From assembly GCA_963762965.1 (NCBI GenBank), contig CAVXME010000001.1:124001-188000 (forward strand): a DNA stretch of 64,000 nt, written 5' to 3'. The notes under the pieces were generated by a model. The model did not search any database. It saw only the letters and a list, made by a program, of their open reading frames with translations, and was not told where the DNA came from. The translations under genes and the position numbers were made by a program. Each line of letters begins with the position of its first letter. The first letter of the stretch is position 1. Of this stretch, positions 16,777 through 24,584 are shown in pieces. Source of the DNA: DATBAX01 sp963762965. Lineage in GTDB: Bacteria; Acidobacteriota; Terriglobia; Terriglobales; Acidobacteriaceae.

Positions 16777-19700
16777 ATGTCCCTGCCCGCCTCATTTTCC
16801 GCCGTCCCCGCGCTTGATTGGGCCCATCCGCTCGTCCGCGAGTGGTTTGTGCAGCGCTTTGGCACACCTACCGAGCCGCAGGAGCAGGGCTGGCCGCACA
16901 TCCTCGCCGGACACACGACACTCATCTCAGCGCCGACCGGCTCCGGTAAAACGCTGGCCGCATTTCTCGCCTGCATTGATCGCCTGGTGAGAAAGGCTCT
17001 GGCGGGTGATCTGCAAGACCGCACTGAAGTTCTCTATATCTCGCCCTTGAAAGCTCTCGGCAACGATATCCAGAAGAACCTTGAAGTTCCCCTCGGCGAA
17101 ATCTTGCAGATGGCAGGCGAGCGCGGCCTGCTAATGCCGCAAATTCGCACCGCCGTCCGCACCGGCGACACGCTGATGTCCGAGCGCCGCGCCATGCTGA
17201 AACGCCCACCACATATTCTGGTCACCACGCCCGAGTCCCTCTACATTCTTCTAACTGCGGAGAAGAGCCGGGCCATTCTGCGTGACGTTGAAACCGTAAT
17301 CGTGGACGAAATCCACGCCGTCGCCGACGACAAACGCGGTGCTCATCTGACGATCTCGCTGGAACGCTTGAATGCACTCACCTATCGTCCACCGGTTCGC
17401 ATTGGCCTTTCCGCCACGCAAAAACCCATCGAGCAAGTCGCGCACTTTCTCACCGGCAATGGACGGCCTGATCCAGTCATCGTCAACATCGGCCACAAGC
17501 GCACGCTCGATCTCGCGGTCGAAGTTCCAGCCAGCCAACTCGGCCCCATCGCCACCAACGAAATGTGGGACGAGATTTACAACCGGCTCGTGGAATTGGT
17601 CGAGCACCACCGTTCGACGCTCGTCTTCGTTAACACCCGCCGTTTGTCCGAGCGCATCTCGCACCAACTGGGCGAACGCCTAGGCGAGGACAACGTCGCA
17701 GCCCACCACGGAAGCCTTTCCCGCAAACTGCGACTGACTGCCGAAAACAAACTCAAAGAAGGCAAAATTAAAGTCCTGGTCGCCACCGCATCTCTGGAAC
17801 TTGGAATCGATATCGGCACGGTCGATCTCGTGGTCCAGATCAGTTCTCCGCGAGCCATCGCCGTAGCCCTGCAACGCGTGGGCCGTTCCGGTCACTGGCG
17901 TGGCGCGATCCCCAAAGGACGTTTTTTCGCCACCACTCGCGACGAACTCCTCGAATGCGCGGCCCTGGTGCAATCCATCAAGCACGGCGAACTCGACCGT
18001 CTCATCATTCCCGACTCTCCACTCGACATTCTGGCCCAGCAGATCGTGGCGACCTGTGCCGCAGGTGATGGTGCTCGTGTGGCACGGACACTCTTGTCCG
18101 CGCACGCAGCGGACGAAAATGTGGAAGAACAGGGTAGTCTCTCCGACGACGCGCAGACAGGAGTGTCCGCGCCACACGACTTGGGATGGGACGAAGACGA
18201 ATTGTTCGCGCTTATCCGCCGGGCTTATCCTTACCGCAATCTTTCGCGCGAGACTTACGAATCCGTCCTCGAAATGTTGTCGGAGGGAATCGCTGCCCGC
18301 CGCGGACGTTACGGCGCCTACATCCATCGCGATCGCGTCAATCGCAAGCTGCGCGCCCGTCGGGGAAGCCGTCTCGCCGCCATTACCAGCGGCGGCGCCA
18401 TTCCGGAAACGGCCCTGTTTACCGTGGTCGCGCAGCCGGAAGGCATCGTCGTTGGCACGCTTGATGAGGATTTCGCAATCGAAAGCATGGCCGGCGACAT
18501 CATGCTCCTCGGCAACAGTTCCTGGCGAATCCGTCGAGTAGAAGGGAAATCCGGGCGCGTTCTGGTTGAAGACGCCCATGGCGCACCGCCGACGGTTCCT
18601 TTCTGGAATGGCGAAGCTCCAGCCCGCACCCAGGAACTTTCCGCCAACGTCGGGGCGCTTCGCCAGGAGATCAGCGACCGTCTCGCGAAAACTTCTCCCA
18701 TCGGTGTTTCGCAAAATAATCCCGACGTCGCAGCAACGGCCACCTGGCTCAAAGAAGAATGTGGCCTCGACGATGCCGGAGCTGAACAAGCCATCGAATA
18801 CATTCTCCAGGGCCGGGCGGTGCTCGGTGCTGTTCCCACGCAGAACGTCGTCATCGCCGAGCGCTTTTTCGATGAAGCGGGCGGCATGCAGCTGATCATC
18901 CACTCTCCTTTCGGCGGACGCATCAACAAAGCCTGGGGACTCTCCCTCCGCAAGCGTTTCTGCCGCAGCTTCAATTTTGAGCTGCAAGCGGCCGCAACCG
19001 AGAATGGCCTGAACATCGCGCTTGCCGAGCAACACAGCTTCCCACTCGCCGATGTCTTTCATTTTTTGAACGCTGAAACCGTTCAGCCCATCCTCGAGCA
19101 AGCCGCGCTGGCTTCTCCGATCTTTGGAACGCGCTGGCGCTGGGACGCCAACCGGTCTCTCGCTCTGTTGCGCTTCCAGGGCGGCAAAAAAGTTCCGCCG
19201 CAAATCCAGCGTATGCGCTCCGATGATCTGCTGGCCTCAGTCTTTCCCGATGTTGCCGCCTGCCAGGAAAATATTGAGGGGGATATTCAAATCCCCAACC
19301 ATCCTCTGGTGAACGAAGTCATGAAGGACGTCCTCACCGAGGCGATGGACATTGAAGGACTCAAGAATCTTCTGCGCGGGATGGCTGATGGGCGAATCAA
19401 GTGCATCGCCGTCGATACACCGGTGCCTTCGCAGTTCTCCCACGAAATCCTGAATGCGAATCCGTATGCCTACCTCGACGACGCTCCCCTAGAAGAACGT
19501 CGGGCACGTGCAGTCGAAATGCGCCGGATCTTGCCTGAATCCGTTCTTGAGGAAGTCGGCAAGCTTGATCCAGCGGCCATCGAGCAGGTCCGCGAAGAAG
19601 CCTGGCCTGATGTACGCGACGCCGACGAACTGCACGACGTATTGCACACGCTCATCGCTCTACCCGAATCAAGCCGTGGCGCAAGTGAGTGGCAAATCTA

Positions 19701-21210
19701 TTTCGACCGCCTCCTCGAACAAGGACGCGCCACCCGCGCCGAGAACGCCGGGGCCATCTACTGGGTGGCAGCGGAGCGGGTCAAGCTTTTCTCGCTCCTG
19801 TACCCCGACGCCAAGTTTGATCGTGCTACCGCGGAAATCGAGAGCACGCTTCCCTCTCGCGACGACGCCGTCCTTGCGCTGGTCACCGGATGGATGACCC
19901 ACATCGGCCCCACAACCGCAGGAGATCTCTCAGGAGTATTGGGACTCCCCACTTCGGAAATCGATCAAGCCCTCCTCCGCATGGAAGCCAGCGGCTCCAT
20001 CCTGCGGGGAAAATTCACCGATCGTGCCAATGTGGCGCGGACGCCCTCGTCCGCGGCTTTTGACGTTGACCTCGAATGGTGCGACCGCCGTCTCTTAGCC
20101 CGCATCCATCGCCTGACTGTCGCCACCCTGCGCAAACAGATCGAACCAGTAAACGCAGCCCAATTCATGCGCTGGCTGCTGCGCTGGCAGCACCTCACGA
20201 CCGAAACTCAAGTCCAGGGCGAGCGCGCCACATTAGAAGTTCTGCGACAGCTGCAAGGCTTCGAAATTCCCGCCAACGCATGGGAGCGGCACATCCTCGC
20301 AGGAAGGATCTCGGACTACGATCCCAAATGGCTTGACCAACTCTGCCTCACCGGCGCCGTGGGCTGGGGACGATTGTCGCCACATCCCGCCACGCTCGAA
20401 GATTCCGCCGCCGGCAAACGCCGCGTAATTCCCACCAGCGTCGCCCCGATCACATTCTTCATCCGCGAAGAGGCTGACTGGATGACGCCACACAATCCCG
20501 CATCCGATCAACCCGAGTCGCGTGGCCTGAGCGACGGCGCGCGCCAGGTCCTGGAATTCCTGCGGCAACGCGGGGCTTCGTTCTTTGCTGACATCGTTCG
20601 CGGCACCGACAAACTGAAGGCTGAGATAGAAACAGCACTGTGGGAATTAGTCGCAGCCGGAGTAGTGACCGCCGATGGTTTCGACAACCTCCGCTCGCTC
20701 ATTGACCCCAAACGCCGCGCTGGACAGGGCAGTGGCCGCAGCGCGCGTCCGCGGCACAGCTCCGGTCGTTGGGCCCTGCTCTACACCGATCAGGAGGTCG
20801 AACGAAATCGCGCCGTCGAAGCCACCTGTTGGATGCTGCTCAAGCGCTATGGCATCGTGTTCCGCGATCTGCTCGTCCGCGAAACCAATCTTCCCAAATG
20901 GCGAGAGATGCAAATAGCTTACCGGCGTCTCGAAGATCGCGGCGAGATTCGCGGCGGCCGTTTTGTGGATGGCTTCATCGGTGAACAGTTCGCCTTGCCG
21001 GTTGCCGTCGAGTCGCTGCGTGCCACTCGCAAAGCTCTGCTGCATGGAGAAACCATTACATTGTCCGCGGCGGATCCGCTCAACCTGGTGGGAATTATCG
21101 TGCCCGGCGAACGCGTTCCAGCCATCTCAGGAAAGACGGTAAGCTTCCGCGATGGCGTCGCCGTCCCGCCGTGCGAACCTCAAGAAATCATGCGCCAAGC
21201 CACCGGATAG
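16777..21210 (+). CDS. lhr: Large ATP-dependent helicase Lhr
   Basis: A superfamily 2 DNA/RNA helicase of 1,477 residues, full-length Lhr type. The RecA1 domain carries the Q-motif region (PTEPQEQGWP), Walker A APTGSGKT (about residues 50-60) and Walker B VDEIH (about 177); RecA2 has VFVNTRRLSERISHQL, LELGIDIGTVDLV and the arginine-finger region LQRVGRSGH. Winged-helix, beta-barrel and the large C-terminal Lhr region follow (WDEDELFALIRRAYPYRNL, EWCDRRLLARIHRLT). Family knowledge: 3'-5' translocase linked to DNA repair and RNA-DNA unwinding. Unusual: two in-frame insertions (about residues 432-468 and 1083-1093) are encoded by copies of a palindromic repeat. The ATG at 16777 is chosen over upstream starts because the promoter predicts a leaderless message. 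Confidence 0.95.
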   Translation: MSLPASFSAVPALDWAHPLVREWFVQRFGTPTEPQEQGWPHILAGHTTLISAPTGSGKTLAAFLACIDRLVRKALAGDLQDRTEVLYISPLKALGNDIQKNLEVPLGEILQMAGERGLLMPQIRTAVRTGDTLMSERRAMLKRPPHILVTTPESLYILLTAEKSRAILRDVETVIVDEIHAVADDKRGAHLTISLERLNALTYRPPVRIGLSATQKPIEQVAHFLTGNGRPDPVIVNIGHKRTLDLAVEVPASQLGPIATNEMWDEIYNRLVELVEHHRSTLVFVNTRRLSERISHQLGERLGEDNVAAHHGSLSRKLRLTAENKLKEGKIKVLVATASLELGIDIGTVDLVVQISSPRAIAVALQRVGRSGHWRGAIPKGRFFATTRDELLECAALVQSIKHGELDRLIIPDSPLDILAQQIVATCAAGDGARVARTLLSAHAADENVEEQGSLSDDAQTGVSAPHDLGWDEDELFALIRRAYPYRNLSRETYESVLEMLSEGIAARRGRYGAYIHRDRVNRKLRARRGSRLAAITSGGAIPETALFTVVAQPEGIVVGTLDEDFAIESMAGDIMLLGNSSWRIRRVEGKSGRVLVEDAHGAPPTVPFWNGEAPARTQELSANVGALRQEISDRLAKTSPIGVSQNNPDVAATATWLKEECGLDDAGAEQAIEYILQGRAVLGAVPTQNVVIAERFFDEAGGMQLIIHSPFGGRINKAWGLSLRKRFCRSFNFELQAAATENGLNIALAEQHSFPLADVFHFLNAETVQPILEQAALASPIFGTRWRWDANRSLALLRFQGGKKVPPQIQRMRSDDLLASVFPDVAACQENIEGDIQIPNHPLVNEVMKDVLTEAMDIEGLKNLLRGMADGRIKCIAVDTPVPSQFSHEILNANPYAYLDDAPLEERRARAVEMRRILPESVLEEVGKLDPAAIEQVREEAWPDVRDADELHDVLHTLIALPESSRGASEWQIYFDRLLEQGRATRAENAGAIYWVAAERVKLFSLLYPDAKFDRATAEIESTLPSRDDAVLALVTGWMTHIGPTTAGDLSGVLGLPTSEIDQALLRMEASGSILRGKFTDRANVARTPSSAAFDVDLEWCDRRLLARIHRLTVATLRKQIEPVNAAQFMRWLLRWQHLTTETQVQGERATLEVLRQLQGFEIPANAWERHILAGRISDYDPKWLDQLCLTGAVGWGRLSPHPATLEDSAAGKRRVIPTSVAPITFFIREEADWMTPHNPASDQPESRGLSDGARQVLEFLRQRGASFFADIVRGTDKLKAEIETALWELVAAGVVTADGFDNLRSLIDPKRRAGQGSGRSARPRHSSGRWALLYTDQEVERNRAVEATCWMLLKRYGIVFRDLLVRETNLPKWREMQIAYRRLEDRGEIRGGRFVDGFIGEQFALPVAVESLRATRKALLHGETITLSAADPLNLVGIIVPGERVPAISGKTVSFRDGVAVPPCEPQEIMRQATG
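18074..18180. repeat. Inverted palindromic repeat pair inside lhr, translated in frame
   Basis: The left arm CTCGTGTGGCACGGACACTC and the right arm (18158-18180, carrying GAGTGTCCGCGCCACACGAC) are reverse complements with about 20 of 23 matches, separated by about 60 bp. The element keeps the lhr frame open, encodes VARTLLSAHAAD on the left, and sits between two stretches normally contiguous in Lhr (QQIVATCAAG and WDEDELFALIRRA). Confidence 0.75.
20027..20056 (+). repeat. Second palindromic repeat copy inside lhr
   Basis: TGTGGCGCGGACGCCCTCGT followed by CCGCGGC is one unit of the same repeat family as at 18074-18180. It is read in the same frame (VARTPSSAA) and inserts about 12-15 residues before EWCDRRLLARIH. 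Confidence 0.65.
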
Positions 21211-21262
21211 GTACAAAACAAAAAAATCGGGAGCCTGATGAGGGGGTCTCAAGGCTCCCGAT
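21211..21262 (-). terminator. Intrinsic terminator acting on the minus strand
   Basis: Perfect 10-bp stem (21226-21235 with 21253-21262) with a 17-nt loop; on the minus strand it is followed by TTTTTTGTTTTG. On the plus strand no T run follows, so it is a poor terminator for lhr. Confidence 0.75.
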
Positions 21263-21325
21263 GGACTCTGCCCGGCTAGACTGCTGAAAGCGCTTCCCCC
21301 GTCGCTTTTACCAAGCCCAAGTCTA
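21215..21325 (-). ncRNA. Candidate leftward small RNA with its own terminator
   Basis: The only large gap in the window without a gene (21211-21569) holds, on the minus strand, a -10-like GATAAT (21331-21326), possible stems TAGACT/AGTCTA (21325-21320 with 21282-21277) and AAAGCG/CGCTTT (21308-21303 with 21292-21287), and a 10-bp perfect stem ATCGGGAGCC/GGCTCCCGAT ending in TTTTTTGTTTTG. The T tract is on the minus strand only, and no leftward gene starts before 23588, so the terminator would have nothing to end unless an RNA starts here. The -35 is poor, and the TAGACT stem may lie upstream of the actual start. Confidence 0.45.
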
Positions 21326-21458
21326 ATTATCTTCATGCAACTTTAAGACCAGCGCTAAACCGCGAAGCCCCCGACGCGGAAGCATACTTTAACTTGTTGA
21401 TTCAATGCGGCGTTGCAAACGCACTCGAAACCTGGTGAACGGGTCCGAGCGGCATAAC

Positions 21459-21498
21459 CACTATCCAAAGAGATAGAGGTCTATCTGTTCGGATAGTG
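21459..21498. promoter_or_regulatory. 40-bp imperfect palindrome upstream of the FHA/AAA+ regulator
   Basis: CACTATCCAAAGAGATAGAG (21459-21478) is mirrored by the next 20 bp, GTCTATCTGTTCGGATAGTG, with 17 of 20 positions complementary. It lies about 70-110 bp before the regulator start. The even symmetry and lack of a T tract suggest an operator or multimer-binding site rather than a terminator; a cruciform or RNA hairpin is the alternative. Confidence 0.55.
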
Positions 21499-21569
21499 TA
21501 AAGCCTGTCCCGAAAGCTCTTGCAGACCGCAGCATGTGTGCTAGACAATGCTGCACGCGAGGGTGTGCC

Positions 21570-23525
21570 TTGAACCCCAGAATCCATGTAGTCGCCGGGC
21601 CGTTAAAAGAATCGGTTTTCGTGCTTTCTAAGGCGGACATTCCCATTGGGCGCGATCCCTCCAATCTGTTTTCCATCAGCGATCCTTCGCTTTCGCGGCG
21701 GCATTGCGTGATCACCCGCAACGGAGACGGTTACGAAATCCGCGACCTGGACAGCCGCAATGGGACCTTCGTGAACGGAGTCGCCGTCAAGCAAGCCTTC
21801 TTGCATCACGGCGACCAGATCTCGATCGGAGACTCGATTTTCGTCTTGCTCCTGAAAGAGAACTCCGAGGAGTCAGCCTCGGGTAAGGTGGAATTCGATG
21901 ATCATAAAACCCATGCCACGGCGCAATTGAGTCCGCGCGACGCCCTCTACCTTCAGCCGGAACGCATCTCTCACGAACTGCCCACGACATCCCGCCTGGC
22001 ACGGAACCTGAACGCCCTGCTCAACATCAGCCGGGTGGTACATACCATTCGCGACCTGGAACAGTTACAGGCGCAAATCCTGAATCTGACCTTTGAAGTT
22101 GTTCCCGCCGAACGCGGGGCCATCCTGCTGGACGGCAACAGCGGCGGAAAATTTCAATCCATGTTCGCTCGTCATCGCGTGGCGGCGATCGCGCAACCGG
22201 TCCAGGTCAGCCGCACCATTGCGCGCCAGGTGATGGAGCAGAGAGTGGCCATCCTGGGAGCCGACGTCCCCCGCAGTGACGGCTTGAGCGAGGTGGAAAG
22301 CCTGGTCAGCTCGAACGTCCGCTCGCTCCTGTGCGTGCCGCTGACGGTTTTCGACAAAGTCACCGGTTGCATTTATCTGGACACCACCCATGCCGCCAGC
22401 CGCTTCGATGAAGAGCACCTGCAATTGCTCACTGCCATCGCCGGCATCTCGGCCGTCGCTCTGGAAAACGCCCGCCACCTGCGATGGCTGGAACAGGAGA
22501 ACCTGCGGCTGACCACGGAGATTAATCTCGACCACAACATGATCGGCGAGAGTGCCCGCATGAAGGCGGTTTACCAGCTGTTATCGCGGGTGGCTCCCTC
22601 TGAGTCCACGGTCCTCATCGAGGGCGCGAGCGGAACAGGAAAGGAATTAGCCGCTCGGGCCATTCATCGCAACAGTCCCCGGTCGAACAAGCCTTTTGTC
22701 GCTATCAACTGCGCGGCCATTCCGGAGGGCCTGTTGGAGAGCGAACTCTTCGGCCACGAACGTGGCGCCTTTTCTGGCGCCGTAACGCAAAAGAAAGGCC
22801 GCCTGGAAGTGGCCCAGGGCGGCGTGGTCTTCCTGGACGAAATTGGCGAGTTGGCTCCCTCCCTGCAAGTCAAGCTGCTGCGGGTGCTGCAAGAGCGTGA
22901 GTTCGAGCGCGTGGGCGGTACGCGCCCCATTGCAGTGGACATTCGCCTGATCGCCGCCACCAATAAAAACCTGGAAGAAGCAGTGCAGTCCGGTACATTC
23001 CGCAAGGACCTCTATTACCGCCTGAATGTTGTGTCGCTGGTCATGCCATCGCTACAAGATCGGCGCGATGACATCGCTCCTCTCGCTGAGCATTTTGTTG
23101 CCAAGCACAGCAAGCGCTACAACGACAGACGGAAGACGATCTCCCCGTCCGCCATGGCGTGTCTGGTGAACTATGATTGGCCTGGGAATGTGCGAGAGTT
23201 GGAAAACGCGATCGAGCGCGCGCTGGTCCTGAGCCCCACCGAAATGATCTACCCGGAAGATCTTCCCGAGTCCATCATGGAAAAGGACCCGCCGCCCGGA
23301 GTGGTCGCGGCCCGCTACCACTCCGCGCTCAAGGAATGGAAGAAGCAACTGATCCTCAGCGCCATGCTGGAAGCCCGCGGCAATTACACGGAGGCCGCGC
23401 GCCTCCTGGGAGTGCACCCGAACTACTTGCATCGGCTGGTCAGGAATTTGGACTTGAAGAAATCTCTCCAGTCACTGCCCAACTTGCAAGGTGATAGTGG
23501 AAAAATTTCCGGCGCCGCCATGTAG
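21570..23525 (+). CDS. FHA-GAF-AAA+ enhancer-binding-type transcriptional regulator
   Basis: About 651 residues. An FHA domain for phospho-threonine peptides (IPIGRDPSNLFSISDPSLSR, LDSRNGTFVNG), a GAF domain (about 170-310), an AAA+ sigma-54 interaction domain with Walker A GASGTGKE, Walker B VVFLDEIGEL and NCAAIPEGLLESELFGHERG, and a C-terminal Fis-type HTH (GNYTEAARLLGVHPNYLHRL). The loop that contacts sigma-54, usually GAFTGA, reads GAFSGA. The TTG at 21570 (LNPRIHVV, with GAGGGTG upstream) fits the FHA N-terminus; the ATG at 21534 would add a Cys-rich 12-residue stretch. The FHA domain suggests that a Ser/Thr kinase provides the input; two are encoded in this window, but a direct link is speculation. 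Confidence 0.92.
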   Translation: MNPRIHVVAGPLKESVFVLSKADIPIGRDPSNLFSISDPSLSRRHCVITRNGDGYEIRDLDSRNGTFVNGVAVKQAFLHHGDQISIGDSIFVLLLKENSEESASGKVEFDDHKTHATAQLSPRDALYLQPERISHELPTTSRLARNLNALLNISRVVHTIRDLEQLQAQILNLTFEVVPAERGAILLDGNSGGKFQSMFARHRVAAIAQPVQVSRTIARQVMEQRVAILGADVPRSDGLSEVESLVSSNVRSLLCVPLTVFDKVTGCIYLDTTHAASRFDEEHLQLLTAIAGISAVALENARHLRWLEQENLRLTTEINLDHNMIGESARMKAVYQLLSRVAPSESTVLIEGASGTGKELAARAIHRNSPRSNKPFVAINCAAIPEGLLESELFGHERGAFSGAVTQKKGRLEVAQGGVVFLDEIGELAPSLQVKLLRVLQEREFERVGGTRPIAVDIRLIAATNKNLEEAVQSGTFRKDLYYRLNVVSLVMPSLQDRRDDIAPLAEHFVAKHSKRYNDRRKTISPSAMACLVNYDWPGNVRELENAIERALVLSPTEMIYPEDLPESIMEKDPPPGVVAARYHSALKEWKKQLILSAMLEARGNYTEAARLLGVHPNYLHRLVRNLDLKKSLQSLPNLQGDSGKISGAAM

Positions 23526-23549
23526 GGTTGAGATCCACGGCTCACGTAG

Positions 23550-23570
23550 GGACAGCCGCCTCGGCTGTCC
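23550..23570. repeat. Palindromic hairpin between converging genes
   Basis: GGACAGCCG-CCT-CGGCTGTCC is a perfect 9-bp stem with a 3-nt loop, between the stops of the AAA+ regulator and the M23 peptidase. It is probably a dispersed palindromic repeat that may work as a two-way terminator stem; no strong T tract follows. Confidence 0.6.
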
Positions 23571-23587
23571 ACGGAGCGAAGCTCCAC

Positions 23588-24517
23588 TCACGGCAGCTTG
23601 AGCTGCATTAACGTCGCCGGATTGAGATACACTCCCTGCCATCTCACCGCCACATGCAGATGCGGCCCCGTAGCACGGCCCGTGCCGCCACTTAAACCAA
23701 GCACCTGTCCGCGCTCCACCCGATCGCCTTCCTTGACCTTGAATTCGGAAAGATGCAAGTACAGCGTCAGCAAGCCCTGCCCATGGTCCAGCACCACGCA
23801 GTTGCCTTCGAAGTACAGCGGCCGTGCCAGCAGAACGGTACCGGCATTCAGAGCAGCGATGGGCGTTCCACTGGGAACAGCATAATCCAGCCCCTGGTGA
23901 GTACTCTGCACCTTGCCATTGAATTTCCGTTGCGTGCCAAACACGTCGGAGATGCGCGCATCGACGGGCGCTTGGAAGTCGCCTGACCACTGACGCTGGT
24001 CGGTCACCTTGCCGAAAGCGTCTTCCTTAATGGTCTTGTCCTGATTGATCTCCTGCACCTGTGCCGTATCCGGCTCGGTAAATTTCTTGGCCACGCTCAC
24101 CGCGATGCTGGGATAAACCGCCCGCTTGACCGTGATCCTTTTTTCAAACGTAATCTCTCTCCCGTTCGCACTCGTTCCAGTCAATTGCAGGGCGTAGACG
24201 CCGGGCGGCGTTTCCAGACTGACGCCGCCCAGGCCGTACCAGGCTTTGCTTTTTGCATCGAAGGAAAACAAGATGTCGTGCTGCAACCACTTCCCAGCAA
24301 GAGATTGCAAGCGTGTCGGCGGCGTGATTCGTAACAATACAGGCGAGCCATTCACCAGCCGTGCAGGCTGGTTCTGCAAGAACCAGGCACGAGGCGCCAC
24401 GCTCTTGGCAGGGCCCGCTTGCGCGACTGACGACGCCACTGCGACGATCATCATGAACAGCACGCCAGAACATCCAAAGGCGTCCATTCTCGTTCTTGAT
24501 GATGACGATGCATTCAT
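23588..24517 (-). CDS. Exported M23 (LytM-type) peptidase
   Basis: About 309 residues: a signal peptide (start ATG at 24517 gives a positively charged N-region before GVLFMMIVAVASSVAQA), an N-terminal beta-domain (FLQNQPARLVNGSPVLLRI) and a C-terminal LytM domain. The zinc-site motifs are complete: HQGLDYA (HxxxD) and, near the end, GPHLHVAVRW (HxH), with the catalytic region LTLYLHLSEF between them. Family knowledge: endopeptidases that cut peptidoglycan cross-bridges, or catalytically silent EnvC/NlpD activators; the intact ligands favour activity. Alternative starts at 24523 (GTG) and 24487 exist. Confidence 0.9.
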   Translation of the reverse strand: MNASSSSRTRMDAFGCSGVLFMMIVAVASSVAQAGPAKSVAPRAWFLQNQPARLVNGSPVLLRITPPTRLQSLAGKWLQHDILFSFDAKSKAWYGLGGVSLETPPGVYALQLTGTSANGREITFEKRITVKRAVYPSIAVSVAKKFTEPDTAQVQEINQDKTIKEDAFGKVTDQRQWSGDFQAPVDARISDVFGTQRKFNGKVQSTHQGLDYAVPSGTPIAALNAGTVLLARPLYFEGNCVVLDHGQGLLTLYLHLSEFKVKEGDRVERGQVLGLSGGTGRATGPHLHVAVRWQGVYLNPATLMQLKLP

Positions 24518-24584
24518 TGCCACCAGCCTAGCACCTCGCGTCCGGGGGTTGGCGAGAATCCTCGGAGCGATGCCACCCTTCCGC

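Noticed and set aside
17680..19203. A 507-codon open frame on the minus strand opposite lhr
   Set aside because: It has no recognisable domain and mirrors the codon bias of lhr, which has full-length homology on the plus strand.
23526..23587. Intrinsic terminator for the AAA+ regulator
   Set aside because: The perfect stem at 23550-23570 lacks a T tract; it was listed as a palindromic repeat instead.
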